From positions 1-35,101 of the forward strand of contig NZ_LSRE01000047.1 in NCBI RefSeq assembly GCF_001575205.1: 35,101 nt of DNA, written 5' to 3'. This document shows positions 18,720-26,777 of the stretch, one piece after another. The notes under the pieces were generated by a model. That model made no database searches and had not been told where the DNA came from. It saw nothing but the letters and a program-made list of their open reading frames with translations. The position numbers and the translations under genes were made by a program. Numbering within the stretch: position 1 is the stretch's first letter; every line of letters starts with the position of its first letter. This DNA is from Tsukamurella pseudospumae. Its GTDB lineage: Bacteria; Actinomycetota; Actinomycetes; Mycobacteriales; Mycobacteriaceae.

Positions 18720-19783
18720 ACGCCCCCGGCGTGGTGGCGCAGGTCGCCCCCGTCCTCGGCTTCCTACTCGCGATCACGGTGGTCGCCGAGGTCGCGCAGC
18801 TGGCGGGTGTGTTCGACGCGCTCGGCGTCCTCGCCGCCCGGCTCGGTCGTGGCCGGGTGCTGTTCATGTGGCTGTGGGTGGTGCTGGTCGCGTGCGTGGC
18901 CACCATCGTCCTGAGCCTGGACACCACCGCGGTGCTGCTCACCCCGGTGGTCCTCGCGGCGGCCCGCCGACTCGGGATCGCGCCGCTGCCCTTCGCGATG
19001 ACCACGGTGTGGCTGGCGAACACCGCCTCGCTGTTGTTGCCGGTCTCCAATCTCACGAACCTGCTGGCCGTGTACCACCTGGAAGGCGGCGTGCGGGTCT
19101 ACACGGCCGTGTCCTGGCGGCCCGCGCTCGCCGCGATCGTGGTCACCGTCGCGATGCTGTGGTGGCTGCACCGCCGCGCGCTGCGCGGCACCTACGCCGT
19201 GCCGGTGTACGAGCCGCCGCCGGACCGGGTGCTGTTCGGCGCCGCCGCGGCGGTCTGCGCCGCACTGGGACCCGCGTTTGCGCTCGGCGCCCCGCCCTGG
19301 GTGGCGGCGACGGCGGCCGCGGTGGTCCTGGTCGGCGCGCTCGCGGTCCGGCAGCCGCGGCGGCTCCGCGAGGTCGTGATGCCGTGGCGGATGGTACTGA
19401 TCCTCGCGGCCGTGTTCGCCGCGGTCCAGGTGGCGCTCGGCCTCGGCCTGGAGGGAGTCCTGCGCGAGGTCGCGGGGGCGGGCACGGCACCGTCGGACCT
19501 GCTGCGGTTGGCGGGGGTCGGGGCCCTCGCCTCGAACGGCGTCAACAACCTGCCCGCGTACCTCGCCCTCGAACCCGCCGCGACGGGAGAACCCGTGCGG
19601 CTCATGGCACTCCTGATCGGCGTGGGCGTGGCACCGCTCGTCACCCTGTGGGCGTCACTGGCCACCCTCCTGTGGCGGGAACGGTGCGCCCGCGCGGGAT
19701 TGCGGATCGATGCCCGACGGTTCGCGGTGCACGGCCTGATCCTCGCCGTGCCGGCCACCGTAATCGCGGTTCTGGTTCTCTGA
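18716..19783 (+). CDS. ArsB/SLC13-type integral membrane permease
   Basis: This 355-residue protein consists almost entirely of hydrophobic helices (about 9–10), resembling the ArsB/CitMHS ion-transporter superfamily. Family-like segments are [20 protein letters not shown] and [20 protein letters not shown] in the first half, and [19 protein letters not shown] in the second, an internal duplication usual for this superfamily. The substrate cannot be read from sequence; arsenite, an organic anion or another ion are possible. No arsR or arsC is nearby. GTG 18716 overlaps the last codon and stop of uvrC by 4 nt, so it is translated by coupling with a DNA-repair gene, an unusual pairing. Confidence 0.8.
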   Translation: MNAPGVVAQVAPVLGFLLAITVVAEVAQLAGVFDALGVLAARLGRGRVLFMWLWVVLVACVATIVLSLDTTAVLLTPVVLAAARRLGIAPLPFAMTTVWLANTASLLLPVSNLTNLLAVYHLEGGVRVYTAVSWRPALAAIVVTVAMLWWLHRRALRGTYAVPVYEPPPDRVLFGAAAAVCAALGPAFALGAPPWVAATAAAVVLVGALAVRQPRRLREVVMPWRMVLILAAVFAAVQVALGLGLEGVLREVAGAGTAPSDLLRLAGVGALASNGVNNLPAYLALEPAATGEPVRLMALLIGVGVAPLVTLWASLATLLWRERCARAGLRIDARRFAVHGLILAVPATVIAVLVL

Positions 19784-19801
19784 CGCGTCAGGTATGTCCG
19801 G

Positions 19802-19829
19802 TTGCTCCCGATCTCCTCGGGCTTAGTGT
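19802..19829 (+). promoter_or_regulatory. Probable promoter of fbpABC
   Basis: TTGCTC (19802–19807) and TAGTGT (19824–19829) are 16 bp apart, upstream of the iron-transport operon. The -10 lies within the IdeR-like site. Confidence 0.45.
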
Positions 19830-19841
19830 AGCGTCGCCTTA
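19823..19841 (+). promoter_or_regulatory. IdeR/DtxR-like iron box upstream of fbpABC
   Basis: TTAGTGTAGCGTCGCCTTA agrees with the 19-bp IdeR/DtxR consensus (TTAGGTTAGSCTAACCTAA) at 13 positions. It overlaps the candidate -10 and lies 48 nt before the start of the ferric-iron binding protein gene, as expected for iron-dependent repression. Confidence 0.6.
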
Positions 19842-19889
19842 CTCCCGCCCGTCGTGAGTGATTTCGTTGCACAAGAAAAGGATTCGACG

Positions 19890-20936
19890 ATGTCGTTGCG
19901 CACGCGTACTACCCTGGCCGCCGCACTGGTGGCGGTAGCCTCCCTTACGATCACCTCCTGCGGCTCGAGCGGAGACGGTGCGGCACCGTCGAGCGCCGGC
20001 GCCGCGGGCGGCGACCTGACGCTCTACAACGCCCAGCACGACAGCCTCACCAAGGAGTGGGTCGCGAAGTTCACCGAGCAGACCGGCATCAAAGTCACGA
20101 TCCGGCAGGGCAAGGACTCGGAGCTGGCCCAGCAGATCATCGCCGAGGGCGATCGTTCGCCCGCGGACGTCTTCCTCACCGAGAACTCCCCGGCGATGAC
20201 GCAGGTTGAGAACAAGGGCCTGTTCGCCGACATCGATCCCGCGACCCTCGCCCAGGTGGGCGCCGGTCTCAAGCCCTCGACGGGCAAGTGGACCGGCATC
20301 GCCGCCCGCTCGACGGTGCTGGTCTACGACAAGCGCAAGTTCACCCCCGAGCAGCTGCCGAAGTCGATGGCCGATCTCGCGAGCCCGGAGTGGAAGGGGC
20401 GCTGGAGCGCCTCGCCGTCGGGCGCCGATTTCCAGGCGATCGTCTCGGCGTATCTGCAGCTCAAGGGCGAGCAGGCGACCAAGGACTGGCTCGCTGCGAT
20501 GAAGGCGGGCGCCAAGGAGTACAAGGGCAACGGCGCCGCGATGAAGGCCGTCAACGCCGGTGAGGTCGACACCGCCCTGATCTACCACTACTACTTCTAC
20601 GGCGATCAGGCCAAGACCGCCGAGAACTCCGGCAACGTGGGCACCCACTACTTCAAGAACCAGGACCCGGGCGCCTTCGTGTCGATCTCGGGCGGCGGCG
20701 TTCTGAAGTCCTCGAAGAAGCAGGCCCAGGCGCAGCAGCTGCTGAAGTTCATCACCTCCAAGACCGGCCAGGAGGTCCTCGAGAAGGGCACGGCCTTCGA
20801 GTACCCGGTGGCCTCCGACGTGCCTGCCAACCCGAAGCTCGTCCCGATGGCGGACCTGCAGGCGCCGACCGTCGACCCGGCTAAGCTCAACGGCCCGCAG
20901 GTCGTCACCCTGATGACCGAGGCGGGCCTGCTCTGA
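19890..20936 (+). CDS. fbpA: Ferric-iron ABC transporter, substrate-binding lipoprotein
   Basis: This 348-residue protein is exported and lipid-anchored: a charged N-terminus, a hydrophobic stretch and the lipobox ITSC with C24. The mature protein fits the FbpA/SfuA class of Fe3+ binders: LTLYNAQHDSLTKEWV at its start, SPADVFLTEN, and the YHYYFYG segment with adjacent tyrosines Y234/Y235 that ligate iron in this family. ATG 19890 is chosen over the in-frame GTG 19854 because AAGAAAAGG lies at ribosome-binding distance and the signal peptide starts there. It is the first gene of a three-gene import operon and has an IdeR-like site upstream. Confidence 0.93.
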   Translation: MSLRTRTTLAAALVAVASLTITSCGSSGDGAAPSSAGAAGGDLTLYNAQHDSLTKEWVAKFTEQTGIKVTIRQGKDSELAQQIIAEGDRSPADVFLTENSPAMTQVENKGLFADIDPATLAQVGAGLKPSTGKWTGIAARSTVLVYDKRKFTPEQLPKSMADLASPEWKGRWSASPSGADFQAIVSAYLQLKGEQATKDWLAAMKAGAKEYKGNGAAMKAVNAGEVDTALIYHYYFYGDQAKTAENSGNVGTHYFKNQDPGAFVSISGGGVLKSSKKQAQAQQLLKFITSKTGQEVLEKGTAFEYPVASDVPANPKLVPMADLQAPTVDPAKLNGPQVVTLMTEAGLL

Positions 20937-20980
20937 GGCTGCTCACCCTCGCGGCCGGAGCCATCGCGGCGGTCGCGGCG

Positions 20981-22462
20981 GTGCCGTTGGGCTTCGTTGT
21001 CTACACGACGATCGACACGGGCTGGGCGGAATCCGCCCGGCTCGTGTTCCGGCCCCGCGTCGCCGAGCTCCTCACCAACACCGTCCTCCTCACGGCGATC
21101 GCCGTCCCGCTCAGCGTGATCGTCGGCGTCGGCGGCGCGTGGCTGGTCGAGCGCACCGTGCTGTGGGGCCGTCGCGTCTGGTCTCTGCTGCTCGCCACGC
21201 CGCTCGCGATCCCCGCGTTCGTCGGCAGCTACGGCTGGGTCTCCGCGATCCCGTCGCTGGGCGGCCTGTGGGCGGGAGTGCTCATCGCGGTGCTCTTCTA
21301 CTACCCGCTCGTGTACATCCCGGTCGCAGCCGCGCTGAGCCGCCTCGACCCGGCCCTCGAGGAGTCCGCTGCCGCGCTCGGCCTGGGCCGCTGGGCAGTG
21401 TTCGTGCGCGTCGTGCTCCCGCAGCTGCGGCTCGCCGCGCTCGGCGGCGCGGTGCTGGTGGCGCTGCATCTGCTCGCCGAGTACGGTGCCTTCGCCATGA
21501 TCCGGTTCGACACCTTCACCACCGCGATCATGGTGCAGTACCAGTCGACCTTCAACGGCGCCGCGGGATCGATGCTCGCGGGCGTGCTGGCGGCACTGTG
21601 CCTGCTCCTGCTCGTCGGCGAGGTGGCCGCGCGGGGCCGCGCCCGGTACGCGCGGGTCGGATCCGGGGCGGTCGCGAGGCCCGTCCGGATCCCGTTGGGT
21701 GGGTATCAGATCGGCGCGCAACTCGCGCTGCTCGCCCTCGTCGCCGCCGCGCTGGGGCTGCCGCTGTGGTTCGTCGTGCGCTGGACCGTGCGCGGCGCCG
21801 CGGCGACGGTGCCGGCCGACCTGATCGACGCCCTCGGCACCTCCCTGGGCTACGGCGCGGTGACCGCGGTGGTCACCGTCGCCGCAGCGTTCCCGCTGGC
21901 CTACCTCGCCGTCCGTGAGCCGAACCGGATCACCCGCACGTTGGAGGCGTCCACGTACGTCAGCAGCGCGATGCCGGGCATCGTCATCGGACTCGCACTG
22001 GTCACCGTGTCCATCCGGGCCGTCCCGGACCTCTACCAGAGCGCGACGGTGCTCCTGGTCGCGTACGTGATGCTGTTCCTGCCGCGCGCAGCCGTGGGGC
22101 TGCGCGCCGGACTCGCGCAGGCGCCGCCCTCGCTGGAGGAGGCCGCCCGCGCGCTCGGAGCGTCGCCCCCGACGGCCTTCGCGCGCATCACCCTCCGGCT
22201 GACCGCGCCCGCGTCGGCCGCGGGCGCGGCGCTCGTGTTCCTGGCGGTGACCAACGAGCTGACCGCGACACTGATCCTGGCGCCCACTGGGACCCGGACC
22301 CTCGCGACGGAGTTCTGGGCCAAGAGCAGCGAGATCGACTACGCCGGAGCGGCGCCCTACGCGCTGGCGATGGTGCTGCTGTCGCTGCCCACCACGTACC
22401 TGCTGTTCCGGCAGTCCCGACGGTCCGCCGGACCCATTACCCGACGGAGGGGATCGAGATGA
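20981..22462 (+). CDS. fbpB: Ferric-iron ABC transporter, fused two-domain permease
   Basis: About 493 residues and 12 hydrophobic helices form two fused permease domains. Each has the ABC-permease loop that docks to the ATPase: LEESAAALGLGRWAVF in the first half and LEEAARALGASPPTAF in the second. This is the FbpB/SfuB architecture. The start is uncertain. GTG 20981 has no ribosome-binding site and begins in the middle of the first membrane helix. The frame is open back to the fbpA stop, where a CTG at 20933 (overlapping it as CTGA) would restore a complete helix (LRLLTLAAGAIAAVAAVPLG). The 3' end overlaps the ATPase gene by 4 nt (ATGA). Confidence 0.92.
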   Translation: MPLGFVVYTTIDTGWAESARLVFRPRVAELLTNTVLLTAIAVPLSVIVGVGGAWLVERTVLWGRRVWSLLLATPLAIPAFVGSYGWVSAIPSLGGLWAGVLIAVLFYYPLVYIPVAAALSRLDPALEESAAALGLGRWAVFVRVVLPQLRLAALGGAVLVALHLLAEYGAFAMIRFDTFTTAIMVQYQSTFNGAAGSMLAGVLAALCLLLLVGEVAARGRARYARVGSGAVARPVRIPLGGYQIGAQLALLALVAAALGLPLWFVVRWTVRGAAATVPADLIDALGTSLGYGAVTAVVTVAAAFPLAYLAVREPNRITRTLEASTYVSSAMPGIVIGLALVTVSIRAVPDLYQSATVLLVAYVMLFLPRAAVGLRAGLAQAPPSLEEAARALGASPPTAFARITLRLTAPASAAGAALVFLAVTNELTATLILAPTGTRTLATEFWAKSSEIDYAGAAPYALAMVLLSLPTTYLLFRQSRRSAGPITRRRGSR

Positions 22463-23523
22463 GTGCCGAGCTGCGGCTGCGCGGACTCAGCAAACGCTTC
22501 GGCGCCGAAACCGTGTTGCGGGACGTCGATCTGACGGTGCGCGCCGGGTCGATCACTGCGGTGGTCGGACCGTCCGGGTCGGGCAAGACGACGCTGCTGC
22601 GCCTCGTCGCCGGATTCGCGCGACCCGACGCCGGATCGGTCCGCCTCGGCGACCGCGACCTCGCGTCGGACGGTGCGTGGGTCGCGGCGCACCGACGCGG
22701 CGTGGGCTACGTGGCGCAGGACGGCGCGCTGTTCCCGCACCTGTCGGTGGGGCGCAACATCTCGTTCGGCCTCGGCCGATCGCTGCTGCCGGCCCGGCGC
22801 CGGGATATCGCCCGCCGGATCGACGACCTGCTCGCGATGGTGTCACTGGATCCGGTTCTGGCGCGGCGGTATCCGCACGAGCTGTCGGGCGGGCAGCAGC
22901 AGCGTGTCGCGCTCGCGCGTGCTCTCGCCGGCCGACCGCGGATCATGCTCCTCGACGAGTCCTTCTCCGCGCTCGACGCGGGCCTGCGGGTGGCGACCCG
23001 CGCCGCCGTCGCGGAGGTGCTCGGCGCGGCCGGGATCACGACGGTGCTCGTCACCCACGACCAGGCCGAGGCGCTGTCCTTCGCCGACCAGGTCGCGGTC
23101 CTGCGCGACGGTGTCCTGGCGCAGGTCGGACCGCCGGCCCGGGTCTACGCGCATCCCGACTCCGAGGTCGTGGCCCGGTTCCTCGGTGACGTCGTGCTGC
23201 TCGACGGTGCCGTCGACGGCGCCGTCGCCGACACCGCGCTGGGGCGGATCCCGCTGGCGGAGGGCACCTCCGGTGCCGCGGGCGAGGCGAAGACCGTACT
23301 GCTCCGGCCCGAGCAGATCCGGATCACGGGGGAGGGCGTGCCCGCCACTGTCACCAGGGTGGAATTCTTCGGCCCCGACGCGACGGTTACCGTGGCCCTG
23401 AGCGACGGGACCGTCGTCGTCCTTCGACACCCGAGCACCGAGCTGCCCGCGGCGGGCGACAGGGTGGCGCTCCGCGTGGTCGGCTCCGCGGTGCCGCTGG
23501 ATCCGGCAGCGACTCAGCGGTAG
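22459..23523 (+). CDS. fbpC: Ferric-iron ABC transporter, ATP-binding protein
   Basis: This 354-residue ATPase energises the importer. Walker A is GPSGSGKTT, the Q-loop is YVAQDGALFPHLS, the signature is LSGGQQQRVALARAL, Walker B is IMLLDES and the switch histidine is in VTHDQAEAL. A C-terminal beta-rich TOBE-like domain (about 245–350: KTVLLRPEQIRI, VTRVEFFGPDATVTV) is as in FbpC/PotA-type subunits. ATG 22459 overlaps the permease stop by 4 nt and follows GGAGGGGAT. The 3' end overlaps the convergent DUF6928-like gene by 10 nt. Confidence 0.95.
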   Translation: MSAELRLRGLSKRFGAETVLRDVDLTVRAGSITAVVGPSGSGKTTLLRLVAGFARPDAGSVRLGDRDLASDGAWVAAHRRGVGYVAQDGALFPHLSVGRNISFGLGRSLLPARRRDIARRIDDLLAMVSLDPVLARRYPHELSGGQQQRVALARALAGRPRIMLLDESFSALDAGLRVATRAAVAEVLGAAGITTVLVTHDQAEALSFADQVAVLRDGVLAQVGPPARVYAHPDSEVVARFLGDVVLLDGAVDGAVADTALGRIPLAEGTSGAAGEAKTVLLRPEQIRITGEGVPATVTRVEFFGPDATVTVALSDGTVVVLRHPSTELPAAGDRVALRVVGSAVPLDPAATQR

Positions 23524-24119
23524 ACGAGCAGCGGCACCGTCGCCGGGTCGAGGTTGTCGGGGGAGTAGGGACCCTCGTAGCAGTATCCGAGACGGTCGAG
23601 GATGGCGTTCTCCGTGATCCAGCCGAAGTCGTGCTCGTCACCGTCACCGTCGTCACCGGCACCCTCGAGGCCGGTTTCGAACGGGAGACGTTCGCCCTCA
23701 TCGACGATCACGCCGTCGTCGCTCGATCCGGCGAACGACCGGGTCAGTTCGCCGCCGCGCCACGTGGCGAAGCAGCCCATGCTCACGACGGAATGGAGGA
23801 CGTAGACGTCCACGTCGTAGCCGGCGATCAAGGTCTCGCCCCAGGCGTCCGGGACCTGCTCGAACCAGGACAGCAGGTCTTCGCCGGCGACGATCACGAG
23901 ATCCCCGTAGACCGCCACCGCGATCTCGCCGTCCTTGGGGTAGACGTCGATGGAGAGATCACCCGTCCGGTGGGATCGGCGTGCGCGTCCCCAGGACCGC
24001 TTGCCGAGGATGGTCGTGGCGAGCGCATCGGACGCCTTGACATCGAGCTCCGGCAGGTCGCGCAGTGCTGCCGCGGGATTCGACCGGGACGCCACCATGA
24101 AATTGCACTTCATTCCCAT
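23514..24119 (-). CDS. DUF6928-like protein
   Basis: This 201-residue soluble, acidic protein resembles the actinobacterial DUF6928 family in layout: an N-terminal MGMKCNFMV strand, a central VYVLHSVVSMGCFATWRGGE, then GVIVDEGERLPFE and a C-terminal DPATVPLLVYR. Family assignment is from memory and moderate. No function is known. ATG 24119 is chosen because TATCCT (24134–24129) ends 6 nt before it, a leaderless arrangement; the same frame is open much further upstream, but only as a shadow of the gamma-glutamyltransferase gene. It faces fbpC tail to tail. Confidence 0.7.
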   Translation of the reverse strand: MGMKCNFMVASRSNPAAALRDLPELDVKASDALATTILGKRSWGRARRSHRTGDLSIDVYPKDGEIAVAVYGDLVIVAGEDLLSWFEQVPDAWGETLIAGYDVDVYVLHSVVSMGCFATWRGGELTRSFAGSSDDGVIVDEGERLPFETGLEGAGDDGDGDEHDFGWITENAILDRLGYCYEGPYSPDNLDPATVPLLVYR

Positions 24120-24125
24120 GGATTC

Positions 24126-24131
24126 AGGATA
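24126..24131 (-). promoter_or_regulatory. Probable -10 element of the leaderless DUF6928-like gene
   Basis: Read on the minus strand, TATCCT lies 6 nt before ATG 24119 in the sequence CGCTATCCTGAATCC-ATG. There is no ribosome-binding site. Confidence 0.5.
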
Positions 24132-24184
24132 GCGACCGGACGGCGCGAACAAATGCGGTGCATCGCCCTGCCCGGCACAGCGCG

Positions 24185-26158
24185 TCAGCTGCCGCCGAGC
24201 ACGACTCCCTCGCGGCGCGGGTCGGCACCGCCGGCGTACACATCGCCCTGCTTCACGATCGCCGACAGCCCCGAGACCTGCGGCGCCAGGTTGAGCGTGT
24301 GCCCGAGCGCCCGGAGCTGCTCGACGACCTTCTTCGCCTCGTCGGTCGCCAGGACGGGATGGGCGCTGTCCACGTTCGTCTTCGGCGAGTTGGCGGCGCC
24401 GAAGTTCACCATGCCCACCGCCTGCTGCGGATTCAGTTGCCAGTCCGTGAGGCCGATGATCGTCTTGATCACGAACTGGATGATGACGGCGCCACCGGGG
24501 GATCCGAGCGCGCCGAGCACGTCTCCGCGGCCGCCGTCGGAGCCTCGTGCGAACAGGATCGTCGGCGACATCGAACTGCGGGGCCGCTTGTTCGGCTGCA
24601 CCCGGTTCGCGACCGGTTGCCCGGCGGAATCGACGGGCTCCGCGGAGAAGTCGGTGAGCTGGTTGTTGAGCAGGAAGCCGTCGACCATGTGGTACGAGCC
24701 GAAGGCCGACTCGACGGTGGTGGTCATCGACGCCACGTTGCCGTACTTGTCGAGCACCGTGATGTGGCTGGTGCCGTGCTCCGGCGTGGTCGTGACACCC
24801 GGTGTGGCGGTGGGGAACTCGCCGGGCTTGGCGGTGCCCATCGTCTTGTTCCGGTCGATCAGCTTGGCCCGGCCCGCCAGGTACGCGGGGTCCACGAGCG
24901 CGGCGGGCGAGCCGCCGGGCAGCGGGATGAAGTCGGGGTCGGCGATGTACTTGTCGCGGTCCGCGTACGCGAGCCGCTCGGCCTCGGAGACGAGGTGGAT
25001 CGCCTCTGCGGTCGGGATGCCGCCGTCGGGGCCGGGATCCGCGCCGTGCACCGCGGCCGGTCCGAGCTTCGACAGGTCGAAGGAGTTGAGGATGCCGAGC
25101 GCCTGCGCCACCGTGATCCCGCCCGACGAGGGTGCGGGCATGCCGCACAGCTCGCGGTCGCGGTAGGGGGTGCAGACCGCCTCACGGATCTTCACGGTGT
25201 ACTTCGCGAGGTCCTCCGTCGTCATCGTGCCGGCGGTGCGGCCGCCCGTGGTGTCGTGCACGGACGCCACGATCGCGTCGGCGATCGCCCCCGTGTAGAA
25301 CGCCTTCGCGCCCTCGGAGGCGATGGCGCCCAAGGTCTTCGCGTAGGCGGGGTTGGTGAGCTTGACGCCCGCCTTCTTCGGCGCACCGTCGGCCTCGAGG
25401 AAGTAGGCCTTGAGGTCGGCGTCGTTGACGAAGTTCTTCGCCTCGTCGGAGATCGCGCCGGCCAGGCGCGGGCTGATCTCGAAGCCGTCGTCGGCCAGTT
25501 TGACGGCCGGGTCGAAGAGCTCGCGCCAGGTCTTGTTGCCGTGCTCGCCCTGGACCGCCTCGAGCAGCCGCAGCGCGCCGGGCACGCCGATCGCCCGGCC
25601 CGACGACCGGGCGTCGGGCTTCGGTGTCGTCCGGTCGGTGGGCGAGATCCAGCGCAGGTAGTTCTCGTCGGCGCTCGCGGGCGCCGTCTCCCGGCCGTCG
25701 TAGGCCTGGACCTTCTTCGTCTTCGCGTCGTAGTAGAGCAGGAACGCACCGCCCGCGACGCCGGAGGACTGCGGCTCCACGAGCCCGAGCACCGTCTGCG
25801 CGGCCACGAGCGCGTCGGCGGCGGTGCCGCCATTCGCGAGCACCTCGCACGCGGCCTTCGTGGAGATCGGGTTCGCGGTGGCCACCGCGTAGTCCTTGGT
25901 GTGCGTGACGGGCAGGCCGGAGCGGTATCCGGATGAGCCCTCGGGGTTCGTGCTGATGTCCCGCGGGCCGTTCGGCGACGACGTGGCCGAGGGCTTGTAC
26001 ATGGTGCCCGCCGCGCCGGTCGCGTCGCAGCCGCCCGCCGCGATCGTCACCGACGACGGTCCGCCGGACGGGCCACCGTCCGACCCGGACGTTCCGCACC
26101 CCGCCACGGCGAGGGGGATCACGAACGCGGCTGCCGCCGCCGACCTGAGACGGAACAT
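24185..26158 (-). CDS. ggt: Gamma-glutamyltransferase, lipoprotein
   Basis: This 657-residue N-terminal-nucleophile hydrolase cleaves the gamma-glutamyl bond of glutathione and related peptides outside the membrane. ATG 26158 follows GGAGG by 6 nt; an in-frame upstream ATG at 26188 would spoil the signal. The lipobox LAVAGC places the lipidated cysteine at C21. The autoprocessing site is T463 in EHGTSHITVLDKYG, which becomes the nucleophile of the small subunit. Other family segments are VAGGAFLLYYD, MPAPSSGGITVAQALG, and SPTILFARG near the end of the small subunit. It lies downstream of, and on the same strand as, the D,D-carboxypeptidase gene. Confidence 0.94.
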   Translation of the reverse strand: MFRLRSAAAAAFVIPLAVAGCGTSGSDGGPSGGPSSVTIAAGGCDATGAAGTMYKPSATSSPNGPRDISTNPEGSSGYRSGLPVTHTKDYAVATANPISTKAACEVLANGGTAADALVAAQTVLGLVEPQSSGVAGGAFLLYYDAKTKKVQAYDGRETAPASADENYLRWISPTDRTTPKPDARSSGRAIGVPGALRLLEAVQGEHGNKTWRELFDPAVKLADDGFEISPRLAGAISDEAKNFVNDADLKAYFLEADGAPKKAGVKLTNPAYAKTLGAIASEGAKAFYTGAIADAIVASVHDTTGGRTAGTMTTEDLAKYTVKIREAVCTPYRDRELCGMPAPSSGGITVAQALGILNSFDLSKLGPAAVHGADPGPDGGIPTAEAIHLVSEAERLAYADRDKYIADPDFIPLPGGSPAALVDPAYLAGRAKLIDRNKTMGTAKPGEFPTATPGVTTTPEHGTSHITVLDKYGNVASMTTTVESAFGSYHMVDGFLLNNQLTDFSAEPVDSAGQPVANRVQPNKRPRSSMSPTILFARGSDGGRGDVLGALGSPGGAVIIQFVIKTIIGLTDWQLNPQQAVGMVNFGAANSPKTNVDSAHPVLATDEAKKVVEQLRALGHTLNLAPQVSGLSAIVKQGDVYAGGADPRREGVVLGGS

Positions 26159-26251
26159 GGAGTCCTCCAAGGAGTTGGATCCTCGCAACCTAACACCGGC
26201 CCGTGAGTGGTGCGAAGGGTTCGGCGAGACCCCGCGGAGGTTCGGCGTCCG

Positions 26252-26725
26252 TCAGCGGAAGGAGGCGTCGGGCACCGTCGGCGGGCAGGCGCCGCCGGCC
26301 GAGGTGACGAGCTCGAAGTGCCACCACTCGTTGCCGAAGGTGCGGCACAGGCCCCACCGGTTCCCGTTCGCCTGCAGCCACGCAGCGCCCTGCCACGGGC
26401 CGACGTCCACGGCCTCGCCGCTGACGTGCGTGGACTCGGCGGGCGGCAGCACCCACCGGCGTGCCGCGGCCGGCGAGCCGTACTGGGCGACGCCCTGGGT
26501 CCACAGTGATTCCTGCTGGGCCCACGAGCGCTTCCCGGACGTGACGCTGAGCGCGACGCCCTCCGCGGCAGCGGCCCGGTAGGCGGCAGAGTAGGCCTGC
26601 GCGAGGGCGGGAACGAGCCCGACGGTGCCGGGCACGGTGTCGGCCGACGCGGCGGGCGCGACCAGCACGGACGCCGTCGCCGCGAGAGCGGCGGCGAGGA
26701 GTACGACGGTGTGAGGGCGGGACAC
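26252..26725 (-). CDS. Secreted M15-family D,D-carboxypeptidase (VanY-like)
   Basis: This 157-residue secreted protein has a Sec signal peptide with likely cleavage after A28 (APAASA/DT). The mature part carries the M15B (VanY/LAS) zinc-peptidase motifs SGKRSWAQQ, ESTHVSGEAVDVGPW and GNEWWHFEL. The expected zinc ligands H100, D107 and H136 are present, as is E133, the likely catalytic base. Known members trim D-Ala from peptidoglycan stems. The length is small but complete for a single-domain enzyme. GTG 26725 is 8 nt after TAGAGT and has no ribosome-binding site. It is divergent from rapZ with only 52 bp between the starts. Confidence 0.88.
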   Translation of the reverse strand: MSRPHTVVLLAAALAATASVLVAPAASADTVPGTVGLVPALAQAYSAAYRAAAAEGVALSVTSGKRSWAQQESLWTQGVAQYGSPAAARRWVLPPAESTHVSGEAVDVGPWQGAAWLQANGNRWGLCRTFGNEWWHFELVTSAGGACPPTVPDASFR

Positions 26726-26733
26726 GTCTGAAG

Positions 26734-26743
26734 ACTCTAGGCT
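26734..26743. promoter_or_regulatory. Overlapping divergent -10 elements between the carboxypeptidase gene and rapZ
   Basis: ACTCTAGGCT contains TAGGCT on the plus strand (26738–26743, for rapZ) and TAGAGT on the minus strand (26739–26734, for the carboxypeptidase). They share one T-A step, a compact bidirectional promoter layout. The -35 regions are not clear. Confidence 0.4.
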
Positions 26744-26777
26744 GGTCGGTAGGACCACCAAGCGACGAGGAGGGGCC

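Noticed and set aside
24120-25148. Long upstream extension of the DUF6928-like frame
   Set aside because: It lies out of frame within ggt. The leaderless -10 and family-like N-terminus place the start at 24119.
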